DNA of 57,181 nt. Origin: Longitalea luteola. GTDB lineage: Bacteria > Bacteroidota > Bacteroidia > Chitinophagales > Chitinophagaceae. Of the stretch, positions 7,360-16,910 are shown piece after piece; the first letter of the stretch is position 1; every line of letters starts with the position of its first letter. The DNA is taken from NCBI RefSeq assembly GCF_017356035.1, contig NZ_JAFIQX010000018.1, positions 1 to 57,181 on the forward strand, written 5' to 3'. The notes under the pieces are model-generated. The model worked only from the letters and a program-made list of their open reading frames with translations, had not been told where the DNA came from and ran no database searches. Made by a program: the position numbers and the translations under genes.

Positions 7360-7956
7360 ATGAAATCTAGCCAATTTACTGAGATTCAAATTATTGACGG
7401 CTTAAAAAGCAACGACAGCCGGGTATTCGATCATTTGTTTAACGAATACTATACCCAACTGCAATACTTCGCTGAGCGGCTGGTTAGCAACCGCGAAGAA
7501 GCGCAGGATATTGTTATAACCGTCTTTCGTAAGTTCTGGAGTATAAAAGACAATTTTCAAACCCTCAATAATATAAAGGCCTTTTTCTATATAACTGTCC
7601 GTAACCAGTGTTTAGATTTTTTGCGGTACAGACAGCGGCTGAATGAAGTAAAAAAGGAATATGAGTCACACCTGCTAACGGCAGATGAATTAAAGCAGTC
7701 GGAACATCTTATCATTGAATCAGACCTCATTAACAAGATCTATAAAGAGGTACAAAAGCTTCCTAACCGGTGCCGCGAGATTTTCATTCTTACCTATTTC
7801 AAGGGACTTAAAACGAAAGAAATAGCATCGGCGCTGCAGATCTCCGAGAGTGCAGTAACTACCCAAAGATCGTTGGCCATCAAATACTTGAAGCACGCTT
7901 TTTCGCAGGAGGGATATGTATTCTTTTGCCTGGTGCTGGCCTCCCTAGACGTGTAA
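7360..7956 (+). CDS. ECF-type (FecI-like) RNA polymerase sigma factor
   Basis: 198 residues with both ECF sigma domains. Region 2 (about residues 20-90) contains 'FNEYYTQLQYFAERLV' and 'EEAQDIVITVFRKFW', followed by 'FYITVRNQCLDFLRYRQR'. Region 4 (about 135-185) contains 'LPNRCREIFILTYFKGLKTKEIA' in two halves and the recognition helix 'ALQISESAVTTQRSLAIKYL'. In Bacteroidota such factors direct transcription of the SusC/SusD genes they sit beside and are held by a FecR anti-sigma factor, here 148 bases downstream. The C-terminal tail 'YVFFCLVLASLDV' is unusually hydrophobic, as in many factors of this group. Confidence 0.93.
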   Translation: MKSSQFTEIQIIDGLKSNDSRVFDHLFNEYYTQLQYFAERLVSNREEAQDIVITVFRKFWSIKDNFQTLNNIKAFFYITVRNQCLDFLRYRQRLNEVKKEYESHLLTADELKQSEHLIIESDLINKIYKEVQKLPNRCREIFILTYFKGLKTKEIASALQISESAVTTQRSLAIKYLKHAFSQEGYVFFCLVLASLDV

Positions 7957-8104
7957 GGTATCTCAAAAAAAAATATTTTAAAATTATTTGGACAAACTGC
8001 CGCTGCCATCCGTTTCTATTATGTAACGGTTACCAAATTGTTATTTTTTCGGTTAAGGCAGGGCAAGCAAACTTAATCAGATCACATTTTTAAAAGCGTT
8101 ATGA

Positions 8105-9325
8105 ATGGCTGAAGAATCCTATAATCTTTCTAATGAGTTGTTCGAAATAGGAAGCCTTGTTCTCAAGTACAACCAGGGAGAGATCACCGAAGAAGAAAAA
8201 ACAATACTGGATAATTGGATCAATGCCTCAGCAGACAATCAACAGCTCTTTGCAACTTTAACGAATAACGAAGCATTACAGGCCAAGCTGAACCAGCTTC
8301 ATGAAATAGAAGGAACCAGGGAAGAAGCCAGGCATCGGGTGATGGAAATGCTTTTCCCCGCCACAATAGTAACACCTATAAAACGCGCCACTTACAGCAG
8401 CTGGAAAACAGTTGCCGCTGCGGTTGTTGTAACAGCTGTTGTAGGAACGGGCGCCTGGTACTTATTGAAGAAAGAGAAACCTGAACAGGTTGACTCAGTT
8501 CAACCAACAGCGAAAGTAATGCAACAGGATGTAGCACCAGGCGGGTACAGGGCGCAATTAATATTGGATGACGGATCGGCCATTGTGCTCGATAGTGCAG
8601 GTGCCGGCAAGCTGGCGCAGCAGGGGAATATGCAGGTGGTGAATAGCGATGGCCAACTTGTTTATGAGAAAGGCACCGCAGCAGCAACAAAAGTTCTTTA
8701 CAATACATTAAAGACAGCCCGGGGGCAAATGTACCCGGTAAAGCTATCTGATGGTAGCGCTGTTTGGCTCAACTCTTCCTCTTCAATCCGTTTTCCTGTA
8801 GCATTTATTGAACAGGAAAGAAGAGTTGAAATTACCGGAGAGGCGTATTTTGAAATTGCGCATAACGATCGAAAGCCGTTTACGGTTCGTGTTAACGGAG
8901 TAGATGTGCAGGTAGTGGGTACCGTATTTAACATTAATTCGTATGCGGATGAGGGGTCAATGAAAACAACATTATTGAAGGGAGCTGTAAAAGTGAAGCA
9001 GGGCGATCAGCAGGTGATGATAAAGCCGGGCGAGCAGGCGGAGGTGACTAAAAGTACTATCAGCGTTAGGAAGGATGTAAATATAAGCAAGGAAGTAGCC
9101 TGGAAGAATGGATTGTTCTATTTCAAGAATGAGAATTTGAGAACGATAATGCGTCAGATCTCGAGATGGTACGATGTAGATGTAATATATGAAGGCAAAA
9201 TAAGCGAGGAAGGGATCAGCGGTAAAATATACCGAAATGCAAATTTGTCAGAAGTATTGAAGGTTTTAAGTGAGCTGGATGTAAAATTTACAATTGAAGG
9301 AAAGAAGTTAATTATTAAAGGTTAA
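8105..9325 (+). CDS. FecR-family anti-sigma factor (transmembrane sensor)
   Basis: 406 residues with the usual layout. A cytoplasmic sigma-binding part (1-100, including 'LDNWINASADNQQLFA') is followed by one membrane helix (about 103-120), the periplasmic FecR domain ('VKLSDGSAVWLNSSSSIRFP', 'VEITGEAYFEIAHN', 'VVGTVFNINSYA') and a C-terminal DUF4974-type STN-like domain ending 'KKLIIKG'. FecR proteins receive a signal from the N-terminal extension of a SusC-type receptor and release the sigma factor. The STN-bearing receptor at 10737 is the obvious partner. It is flanked on both sides by ECF sigma genes, which leaves open which one, or both, it controls. Confidence 0.93.
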   Translation: MAEESYNLSNELFEIGSLVLKYNQGEITEEEKTILDNWINASADNQQLFATLTNNEALQAKLNQLHEIEGTREEARHRVMEMLFPATIVTPIKRATYSSWKTVAAAVVVTAVVGTGAWYLLKKEKPEQVDSVQPTAKVMQQDVAPGGYRAQLILDDGSAIVLDSAGAGKLAQQGNMQVVNSDGQLVYEKGTAAATKVLYNTLKTARGQMYPVKLSDGSAVWLNSSSSIRFPVAFIEQERRVEITGEAYFEIAHNDRKPFTVRVNGVDVQVVGTVFNINSYADEGSMKTTLLKGAVKVKQGDQQVMIKPGEQAEVTKSTISVRKDVNISKEVAWKNGLFYFKNENLRTIMRQISRWYDVDVIYEGKISEEGISGKIYRNANLSEVLKVLSELDVKFTIEGKKLIIKG

Positions 9326-9376
9326 CAATTCATGTAGCATACTTGCATGCGGCATGAATGAAACGTAGCATGCAAT

Positions 9377-9943
9377 ATGAAGCAGGATTGTACATACGAT
9401 ATAGGAGCAAAGAACGATTTGCTGGCGTTGAACAATGAAAAGTATTTTAGTGACCTTTATACACATTACTGGTACAAAGTATTCCGCCATTCGTATGAGT
9501 ATACAGGTTCGAAGCAGGAAGCGGAAGATATGGCGCAGGAAGTGTTCCTGAAATTATGGCAACATATTGATCGGATCAGTGGTCAATTGAAGAATGCAGA
9601 AGGTTACCTTTTCATAATGGCCAGGAACAGCTGTCATAATCATTACAAGAAAGAGCAACGAAAGCAATTAAGGTATAAAAGATATTGCCGGGCGCAAGCT
9701 GAGGCCTGGGTGCATGATGAGATCGTTGAAAAGGAAATTAACCGCATTGCTATGAGGGCGGTGCAACGGTTACCGGAAAAACAAAAAAAGGTTTTTATAT
9801 ACCGGGATCTGGGATTAGGAAGGAAGGAGATTGCAGCCATATTGAAGGTATCTGTTAATACAATTGATGCCAATATTACTATAGCCATGAAAAAAGTGCA
9901 ACAGTATGTAAGCCGTGAATTGAATTTGCCAACGGCTGCTTAA
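9377..9943 (+). CDS. Second ECF-type sigma factor of the locus
   Basis: 188 residues. Region 2 shows 'FSDLYTHYWYKVFRHSYEY', 'AEDMAQEVFLKLWQHID' and 'YLFIMARNSCHNHYKKEQRK'. Region 4 shows 'LPEKQKKVFIYRDLGLGRKE' and 'AAILKVSVNTIDANITIAMK'. It starts 51 bases after the FecR stop and is clearly diverged from the sigma factor at 7360. No second anti-sigma gene follows it, and the next gene is the SusC-type receptor. The order sigma-FecR-sigma-receptor is less common than a single sigma/FecR pair. Confidence 0.92.
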   Translation: MKQDCTYDIGAKNDLLALNNEKYFSDLYTHYWYKVFRHSYEYTGSKQEAEDMAQEVFLKLWQHIDRISGQLKNAEGYLFIMARNSCHNHYKKEQRKQLRYKRYCRAQAEAWVHDEIVEKEINRIAMRAVQRLPEKQKKVFIYRDLGLGRKEIAAILKVSVNTIDANITIAMKKVQQYVSRELNLPTAA

Positions 9944-10736
9944 GAAACCTTATCCATTAGTGCCTGGTTAGGCTGTTTCTATACGAGCTGAAAGACCGTG
10001 CTGCCGAACGAATTGCGTAAAAGTATTTGGATAACGCTTTATGTAATGATGACGGCAGCACCGTTTTTTCCGGATAAAAGTTGGATATGACGGCGCAGAT
10101 CTGGTGCAACTGCAGTTATATCGAAAGCTATCTGAAACTATGAAAGTCAGGGAAAGGTTGTAATTGGGCCTGAAGCGTTACGACCATGTACTTTAAACTG
10201 TTAAAAACCGCTACGAACATGAAAGCAACAAGGCAATTCATGAGCCTGTGTTTGGTTATTGGTATGACCATACTTCACAATGCTACTATTTTTTCTCTTG
10301 ATCGTGCAAAGAGAATTTCAACCACATTCCGATTTATATCTTCTTCCATATACAATCCAAGTAATTCCGGGTCTGGAATTATATTCTTATCCCAAAGTTT
10401 TACGATCGTCTTTCCGTTTATTGAAAGTGTTTTATTTTTTGAAAATACAAATTGTAAACTCTTAACGAGGGTCAGGCAAATTTATTTGTCCCCTTTAATA
10501 AGCTGATCAGCCGGGTATTGTCAACAATACTGCTTCCAATATCATTAACCCACTTCTATACCTTCTCCTACGAATCATTGCCATCGTAATCTGTAACCAT
10601 AACCAAATCCGCAATTAGTTAACCGCCACAGATAAGCAAAAAAATGCCGATTGTGTCGTTACCACAACCGGCTATTTAGGTTAACTAAATTTTAAACGTT
10701 GGAGCGTATTATTAATTAACCTAACACAACAAAACT
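9944..10736. other. 793-base gap with degraded gene fragments
   Basis: This separates the second sigma gene from the SusC gene. On the plus strand an ATG at 10219 opens a plausible signal peptide ('MKATRQFMSLCLVIGMTILH') that runs into non-coding sequence after about 10285. On the minus strand, 10275-10481 reads like the C-terminal part of a gene. Neither is complete. The rest, including the presumed SusC promoter just before 10737, shows no feature I can support. Confidence 0.5.
10275..10481 (-). pseudogene. Possible C-terminal gene remnant
   Basis: The minus strand is open for 68 codons before a TGA at 10277-10275, with protein-like text such as 'FSKNKTLSINGKTIVKLWDK', 'PDPELLGLYMEED' and 'VVEILFARSREKIVAL'. 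No ATG lies at its upstream end, and the frame is closed by a stop at 10484-10482. I do not recognise the family. It may be the tail of a gene whose front was deleted, or a chance frame. Confidence 0.3.
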
Positions 10737-13700
10737 ATGACAGATTTTATATCTGGCAAAGCTGCTGTTGCCGGGGATAATCCCGGGCAAAGAGAACTTA
10801 CAAGGGAATTGACAAAAACATTGCGGATCATGAAGTTAACTGCTATCTTTTTGTTTATTGCTGCTTTACAGGTCGCCGCCAAAGGTTTGGCGCAGGAGAA
10901 GATTACCCTTTCCATGAGCAATGCCTCTCTGGATAAGGTGTTTGAAAGGATAGAGAGCCAGACGGGGTTTGTGTTCATTTACAAGAATGAAACTATCAGG
11001 GATAAGAAGGTTAACATAGAAGTTACGAATGCTTCACTGGTTCAAACGCTTGAAATATGCCTGAAAGGCCAGGACCTGTCGTATAAGATAGTGGGGAAAA
11101 GTGTGGCTATTAAACTTAAACAAATTAATACTTCAATATCGGGAGGGATGCCACCTTTAATTGATGTAAAAGGGCGGGTAGTTAATGAGAGTGGCCAGCC
11201 TGTTGAAGGCGTTACTGTAAAGGTTAAAGGGAGCAATAAAATTACAATGACTGATTCTAATGGTGAATTTTCTATCGTAACGGTTGAACAGGATGCAGTC
11301 CTTATATTTACTCATATTGGACTGGAGTCGTTTGAGTTGAAAATAAGTGGAAGAACCGAGCTTACTGTAAGCCTGAAGTCTAAAGTAAGTGCATTGGACG
11401 AATTGCAGGTAATAGCGTATGGCACTACAACCAAGCGTCTTAACACAGGCAATGTGGCCTCGGTGAAATCAACAGAAATTGAAAAGCAACCTGTTTCAAA
11501 CCCACTCGCAGCTCTAGAGGGCCGGGTCCCTGGTTTAATAGTTTCTACAACCACTGGCGTACCAGGCGCTTCTTTTAAAGTTCAATTGCGTGGTCAATCA
11601 TCTATTGGAATATCTCCGGGCAGTTTACCCCCCACTGATCCTTTATTTATCGTTGATGGAATACCTTATGCACCTGGAAACTCGGTGATAAGTAGGTTGG
11701 TATCTGCTGCTAATAATCCTGGATTTGTTTCCCAGGGAGGAATAAGCGCTTTAAATAGTATAAACCCCTCCGATATTGAAAGTATAGAAATTTTAAAGGA
11801 TGCAGATGCTACTGCAATATACGGTTCCCGCGGTGCAAATGGTGTGGTAATTATTACAACCAAAAAGGGTAAAGCGGGAAAAACAAGAATCACCGGGGGG
11901 TATTATTATGGAGTAAGTAAAGCAACGCGCACAATGGAAATGATGAATACTGAACAATATTTACAAATGCGATATGAGGCTTTTGCAAATGACGGAATTA
12001 CACCAGATCAATCGAATGCGCCCGATTTAAAAGTATGGGACACGACACGATATGTCGATTGGCAGAAAGAAGTTATTGCGAATTCTGCACACATGCAGAA
12101 TGCACAAATTTCGATATCAGGCGGAAACAATTTAACGCAATTTTTAGTGTCCGGTGATTACCATCGGGAAACAACTGTTTTCCCCGGTAATTTTCCCAAC
12201 AGTCGAGCTTCAGCCCATTTTAGTTTGAACCATAGCAATTCAGACAAGCGGTTGAATTTGTCTTTCCTTACAAATTTTAGTTCAAACGTGAACATGCTGC
12301 CCACCTTCGATATGGCAGCTTATATCAACCTGCCGCCAAATTTTCCGTCTTTGCTAACTGAAGATGGGAAATTAAAATGGGAGGAAAATGGAATCAGATA
12401 TAGTGATTTGAATATTCCCAATCCATATACATTTTTATTTCAGAAATATAATTCGAGGAGTAACAATCTAATCAGTAGTGTATTACTCAACTATAAGATT
12501 CTACCTTACCTGGCTTTTAAAACTACCTTAGGATATAATCTATTGGTGTCGGATGAAACATCAACTATGCCGAATGCTTCATTAGATCCGCAATTAGGGG
12601 TTTTAGGGTCTTCTAAATTTGCAAACAGCTCTATGCAAAGCTGGAACGTTGAGCCGCAGCTTGAATATGAATCCTATATTTCAAGAGGAAAACTTACATT
12701 TTTAGCTGGCGCAACTTTTAATCATACAGGTGCTAAAGGAACTGTGACTACAGGAACCAATTATACCAATGACTTACTTATTGGGTCTTTAAGTGGAGCA
12801 GGGAACATTACAGCAACTAATGATAATTCAAGGTATCGCTACCAATCCGTTTTTGGAAGATTGTCTTACAATTGGAAAAACAAATATCTTTTAAACGTTA
12901 CAGGCAGACGAGACGGTTCCAGTCGTTTTGGACCAGATAAGCAATTTGCAAATTTTGCATCCACAGGCGTAGCCTGGATATTTACAAATGAGAAATTTGT
13001 CACGAATGCTTTCCGATTCTTAAGCTTTGGGAAAATCAGATCGAGCTATGGTACCACAGGTGTAGAGCCAACGCAAAACTATCAATATTTAGATAGTTGG
13101 GTTGCTCTGGCAAGTACAAATACATACCAAAATATACCAGGTTTGCGTCCGTCTCGTTTATATAATCCTGATTACAATTGGGAGATTACGAGAAAATTTG
13201 AGGCTGCAATTGACTTGGGATTTTTGAATGATCGGATTTTATTTTCATTGAGTCATTACATAAACCGAAGCAGCAATCAATTAATAAAATATACTTTACC
13301 CTTACAGACCGGATTTCCAAACGTATTCAGAAATTTTCCTGCACAAGTTAAAAACTCAGGATTTGAGTTTGTATTGGCAACCAAGAATATTGTATCGAAA
13401 CTATTCAGCTGGGAAAGTTCAATAAATCTCACAATCCCCAAAAACAAATTGATATCCTTCCCTGACCTGGAGTTGTCAAATTATGGACAATGGCTGGTGG
13501 TGGGAAAATCATTAAACACGCTTAAAGGTTACAGATATATAGAAGTCGATCCTTCTACCGGAATTTATAAATATGATGACCTTAATGCCGATGGAAATCT
13601 TAATTATCCTAATGATTGGGTGGAATTAATGAATCGTGATCCAAAATTCTACGGCGGTTTTTCCAATACTTTTAGGTACAAAGGGGTTCAGCTAGACGTT

Positions 13701-14129
13701 TTTTTAGATTTTAGAAAACAAATTGGAGTTAATTATTTAGCCAACATTACAAATTATGGCGGACCTCCAGGATTTATGAGGAACCAACCCACTGAAGTTT
13801 TGGGCAGATGGCAAAAAGCAGGAGATGGCAGCAGTATTCAGAAATTTACACAGGATTATGGAGCAGCTTATGATGCAGTGTTTAATCTAAATAACTCAAA
13901 TGGCGTTTACTGTGACGCTTCTTTTATCCGGTTTAAAAATGTTTCACTGTCTTATAATTTACCAAATTCAGTTCTGCAAAAAATTCGACTGGATAATCTA
14001 CGACTATATTTAAACGCTCAGAATTTGTTTACTATAACAAATTATACAGGCTCAGACCCGGAAACTCAAAATTTTTATAGGTTACCACCGCTTAGAACAA
14101 TTGTAGCCGGTATTCAACTGACTCTTTAA
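10737..14129 (+). CDS. SusC/RagA-type TonB-dependent outer-membrane receptor with STN signalling domain
   Basis: 1130 residues. A second Met (10830) begins the core signal peptide 'MKLTAIFLFIAALQVAAKG'; the 31 residues before it may be an extended leader, so the start is uncertain. After the signal comes an STN domain (about 55-120; 'KVFERIESQTGFVFIYKNE'), a carboxypeptidase-regulatory-like beta domain ('VKGRVVNESGQPVEGVTVKV'), the plug ('IEILKDADATAIYGSRGANG') and a beta-barrel to the C-terminus. STN domains let the receptor signal to a FecR anti-sigma factor, matching the sigma/FecR genes upstream. It forms an uptake pair with the SusD gene 11 bases downstream. Substrate unknown. Base composition is more A+T-rich than the other two SusC genes here. 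Confidence 0.95.
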   Translation: MTDFISGKAAVAGDNPGQRELTRELTKTLRIMKLTAIFLFIAALQVAAKGLAQEKITLSMSNASLDKVFERIESQTGFVFIYKNETIRDKKVNIEVTNASLVQTLEICLKGQDLSYKIVGKSVAIKLKQINTSISGGMPPLIDVKGRVVNESGQPVEGVTVKVKGSNKITMTDSNGEFSIVTVEQDAVLIFTHIGLESFELKISGRTELTVSLKSKVSALDELQVIAYGTTTKRLNTGNVASVKSTEIEKQPVSNPLAALEGRVPGLIVSTTTGVPGASFKVQLRGQSSIGISPGSLPPTDPLFIVDGIPYAPGNSVISRLVSAANNPGFVSQGGISALNSINPSDIESIEILKDADATAIYGSRGANGVVIITTKKGKAGKTRITGGYYYGVSKATRTMEMMNTEQYLQMRYEAFANDGITPDQSNAPDLKVWDTTRYVDWQKEVIANSAHMQNAQISISGGNNLTQFLVSGDYHRETTVFPGNFPNSRASAHFSLNHSNSDKRLNLSFLTNFSSNVNMLPTFDMAAYINLPPNFPSLLTEDGKLKWEENGIRYSDLNIPNPYTFLFQKYNSRSNNLISSVLLNYKILPYLAFKTTLGYNLLVSDETSTMPNASLDPQLGVLGSSKFANSSMQSWNVEPQLEYESYISRGKLTFLAGATFNHTGAKGTVTTGTNYTNDLLIGSLSGAGNITATNDNSRYRYQSVFGRLSYNWKNKYLLNVTGRRDGSSRFGPDKQFANFASTGVAWIFTNEKFVTNAFRFLSFGKIRSSYGTTGVEPTQNYQYLDSWVALASTNTYQNIPGLRPSRLYNPDYNWEITRKFEAAIDLGFLNDRILFSLSHYINRSSNQLIKYTLPLQTGFPNVFRNFPAQVKNSGFEFVLATKNIVSKLFSWESSINLTIPKNKLISFPDLELSNYGQWLVVGKSLNTLKGYRYIEVDPSTGIYKYDDLNADGNLNYPNDWVELMNRDPKFYGGFSNTFRYKGVQLDVFLDFRKQIGVNYLANITNYGGPPGFMRNQPTEVLGRWQKAGDGSSIQKFTQDYGAAYDAVFNLNNSNGVYCDASFIRFKNVSLSYNLPNSVLQKIRLDNLRLYLNAQNLFTITNYTGSDPETQNFYRLPPLRTIVAGIQLTL

Positions 14130-14140
14130 ATATAGAAATC

Positions 14141-15565
14141 ATGAAAGCAAATAATAAAGCGAATATTAGTATTCTGCCCTGTAAAGGGATCGTCACAATG
14201 GTTAGGAAATTGGCAATTGGTTTTAGCATAATAGTACTAATTGCATCTTGTAAAAAGTTTGTAGAAGTTCCTAATCCTGATAACGAAATACAAACAGAAG
14301 ATGTTTTTGAAAATGATAATACTGCAATTTCTGCATTGTCTGGACTATATGTTCAAATGAGTAATGCGTCATTGTTGTTTTCTTACGGTGGGTTAAGTGT
14401 TTTTTGTGGCCTTTCTTCAGATGAAATTTATAATACAACCACAAGTACCATTTATGATCCTTTTGCCAAAAACTCAGTTCCTGTAAATGAACAAACAACA
14501 AACTTTAGTAGATTTTGGGGCCGGGCATATACGCTTATTTATCAGGTAAATTCTGTGATAGAAGGCGTTGATAAGTCGACAAGGTTGAGTTCATTAGTAA
14601 GAGATCAGGTTTTGGGAGAAGCAAAATTCCTGAGAGCGTTCTATTATTTTTATTTAGTGAATTTGTATGGCAATGTACCATTGATAACCACTACTGATTA
14701 TAGAGAAAACAGTAGTATACCAAGAACTGAGGCGACTGAAGTATATAAACAGGTTATAAATGATTTGAAAAGTGCGCAGGAACTTCTTACAGAATCATAC
14801 CCTTCTACAGGAAAGGTAAGGCCCAATAAATGGGCAGCGACTGCTTTATTGGCAAGAGCTTATCTATATACTGGTGATTGGGTAAATGCAGAAGATCAGG
14901 CTTCGTTAATTTTAACATCTTCAAATTATGTTTTAGAGAATGACCTGACTAAAGTGTATAAAATAAATTGCACGGAAACTATTTGGGAGTTAATTCCCCC
15001 CGTTAATCAAAATACTCAGGAAGGAATAACTTTTATACCTACTTCTACAACTTCCAAGCCGGCGTTTGCATTAACAACCCATTTGTTCAATTCATTTACA
15101 ACAGGCGACCAACGTAAAATTAGTTGGCTTAAAAGCAATACTGTTGCTACTGTACCTTACTATTATCCTTTTAAGTATAAAGTGCGTTCATCTACAGTAT
15201 CTGAGTATAACATTGTATTTAGATTGGCTGAGCAGTATTTAATACGTGCGGAAGCAAGAGCTCAGCAAAGCAAGATAACCGAAGCTCAAGCTGATTTAAA
15301 TATGATAAGGAAGAGAGCAGGGTTAATAAATACACCTGCGGATGCCAGGGAAACGTTGTTGATTGCTATTGAAAATGAAAGGCAACTGGAATTATTTGCA
15401 GAATGGGGACATAGGTGGTTTGACTTAAAGCGAACAAATCGTGCTGATTTAATTTTAGGCGTTGCAAAAAGCCCTTACTGGCAATCTACCGATACTTTGT
15501 TTCCGATCCCATTTTCAGAGATTCAGGCAAATCCATTCCTAAAACAAAACGATGGATATTTTTAA
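14141..15565 (+). CDS. SusD/RagB-type nutrient-binding lipoprotein
   Basis: 474 residues. The lipobox 'LIASC' puts the lipidated Cys at residue 37. The ATG at 14198 would give a compact 18-residue signal ('MVRKLAIGFSIIVLIASC') and is a good alternative start. SusD hallmarks are visible: 'EAKFLRAFYYFYLVNLYGNV' near residue 160, 'WAATALLARAYLYTGDW' in a TPR-like region, 'LAEQYLIRAEARAQ' and the final 'RQLELFAEWGHRWFDLKRTN' and 'LFPIPFSEIQANPFLKQN'. It caps the SusC barrel encoded 11 bases upstream and binds substrate at the cell surface. The redoxin gene that follows is almost contiguous. Confidence 0.94.
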   Translation: MKANNKANISILPCKGIVTMVRKLAIGFSIIVLIASCKKFVEVPNPDNEIQTEDVFENDNTAISALSGLYVQMSNASLLFSYGGLSVFCGLSSDEIYNTTTSTIYDPFAKNSVPVNEQTTNFSRFWGRAYTLIYQVNSVIEGVDKSTRLSSLVRDQVLGEAKFLRAFYYFYLVNLYGNVPLITTTDYRENSSIPRTEATEVYKQVINDLKSAQELLTESYPSTGKVRPNKWAATALLARAYLYTGDWVNAEDQASLILTSSNYVLENDLTKVYKINCTETIWELIPPVNQNTQEGITFIPTSTTSKPAFALTTHLFNSFTTGDQRKISWLKSNTVATVPYYYPFKYKVRSSTVSEYNIVFRLAEQYLIRAEARAQQSKITEAQADLNMIRKRAGLINTPADARETLLIAIENERQLELFAEWGHRWFDLKRTNRADLILGVAKSPYWQSTDTLFPIPFSEIQANPFLKQNDGYF

Positions 15566-15566
15566 T

Positions 15567-16868
15567 ATGCGATTAACTACATACATATTATTATTAATTG
15601 GTACTCTTGCCTTTGTACCGGATATTTTAATTGCCCAAAGTTTCACTATAGGAGATAAAGTTCCCGATATTAAAGCCTCGCATGTAATAAATTCAGACAA
15701 CAGTGAGCTGAGTTTCTCAGATTATAAGGGAAAAATGATAATTCTTGATTTCTGGGGCACTGGGTGTACTGCATGTATAAAAGCTTTTCCTAAAATTGAT
15801 TCACTACAGGAGGAATTCAAAGATAAAATTCAAATTATCGCAATAAACCAGGAAAGTAAAGACTCGACATTAAAGTTTTTACAAAAACATAAGAGGATTA
15901 AACTACCAAAGATCCCATTTATTACACAAGATACCCTTATCAGTAAATTGTTTCCACATAAATTCGTACCGCATCATGTTTGGATTGATTCTTCTAACCG
16001 GGTCAGGTTTATTACAAATGACAATAACACTTCAAAAGAGAATCTTGCCAGATATTTTGAAAACCAATTGGCTCAATTGAAATCAAAAAAGGATGTAATT
16101 GATTTCGATAATAGCAAGTTGATTGTTGCAGAAGGAAATGGCAGATGGGCCAATAAGGCAATATATTATTCTAGTTTATTACATGGGTTGCCAGGATTGC
16201 AAGCTGGTGGAGGTTTGATAAAGCCTAATCATTTTAGACGAAATGGTTCTATTGTTGATTTACTTAAGATAGCTTTCACCAATAACGGTGACGAAGAGTT
16301 AATTGACTTAAACTTCGAGTCTCCGTTAGCAATCGATCTTCAAGTGAAAGATAAATTCCAGTATGTAATTCCTGCTGATCTGCAAAAAAGAGAATACTGG
16401 TGGGAAAATTATGGGTACTTCTATGAAGTCATGGTGCCAATGGAGAGATCGAAAGACATCTTTAAGTTTATGCAGCAGGAATTAATGCGATATTTCAACC
16501 TCGATGTTTCTGTGAAAAAACGCAAAATGAAGTGTTTGGCTTTGGTGAAATTAGATCCCAAAAAGAAGATTAAAAATAATGTAAATTCGTTTAATGATTC
16601 TGTTGAATATAACAGGTATAATATTCCTCTTAAACTTTTCCCTTCTTATCTGACCAGGGAACTTAACTGGAACAGAAGCTCTTACTTTCCTCCTATAATT
16701 AACTATACTGGCACCACAGAGGACTCTCTGGATATTAAAATAAGTACGGAGGCTATTGAAAAGAGGGCAACTTTAGATCAATTACGCAAGGAGTTGAGAA
16801 AATGTAATCTGGACCTGGTTGAACGTGAATGTTTGACAAATGTATTAGTTATAAAAGAAATGGAATAG
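15567..16868 (+). CDS. Exported TlpA/thioredoxin-like protein with C-terminal DUF3738-like domain
   Basis: 433 residues from the ATG one base after the SusD stop; an ATG at 15552 overlapping SusD is the alternative. A signal peptide (1-24, 'LLLIGTLAFVPDILIAQS') leads into a TlpA-like redoxin domain (about 26-175) with the active site 'FWGTGCTAC' (Cys67 and Cys70), where Gly replaces the usual Trp before the first Cys. The C-terminal 240 residues, ending 'LRKCNLDLVERECLTNVLVI', resemble the DUF3738 domains found beside redoxins in this phylum. Redoxin genes directly after SusC/SusD pairs are common in Chitinophagaceae, and a role in reducing imported or envelope thiols is inference. Its stop lies inside a perfect hairpin. 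Confidence 0.85.
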   Translation: MRLTTYILLLIGTLAFVPDILIAQSFTIGDKVPDIKASHVINSDNSELSFSDYKGKMIILDFWGTGCTACIKAFPKIDSLQEEFKDKIQIIAINQESKDSTLKFLQKHKRIKLPKIPFITQDTLISKLFPHKFVPHHVWIDSSNRVRFITNDNNTSKENLARYFENQLAQLKSKKDVIDFDNSKLIVAEGNGRWANKAIYYSSLLHGLPGLQAGGGLIKPNHFRRNGSIVDLLKIAFTNNGDEELIDLNFESPLAIDLQVKDKFQYVIPADLQKREYWWENYGYFYEVMVPMERSKDIFKFMQQELMRYFNLDVSVKKRKMKCLALVKLDPKKKIKNNVNSFNDSVEYNRYNIPLKLFPSYLTRELNWNRSSYFPPIINYTGTTEDSLDIKISTEAIEKRATLDQLRKELRKCNLDLVERECLTNVLVIKEME

Positions 16869-16893
16869 TTAACTTAACTATTCCATTTCTTTT
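16853..16893. terminator. Perfect 19-bp hairpin, bidirectional terminator
   Basis: AAAAGAAATGGAATAGTTA (16853-16871) pairs perfectly with 16875-16893 around a 3-base loop, with A-rich and T-rich outer ends. It includes the stop codon of the redoxin gene and lies just beyond the stop of the convergent small-protein gene at 16911, so it can end both transcripts. Confidence 0.85.
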
Positions 16894-16910
16894 ATAAAGA
16901 CCGGCAAATA

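Noticed and set aside
10186-10506. Plus-strand frame of 106 codons
   Set aside because: Only its first part looks like a signal peptide; the remainder lies opposite a more protein-like minus-strand fragment.
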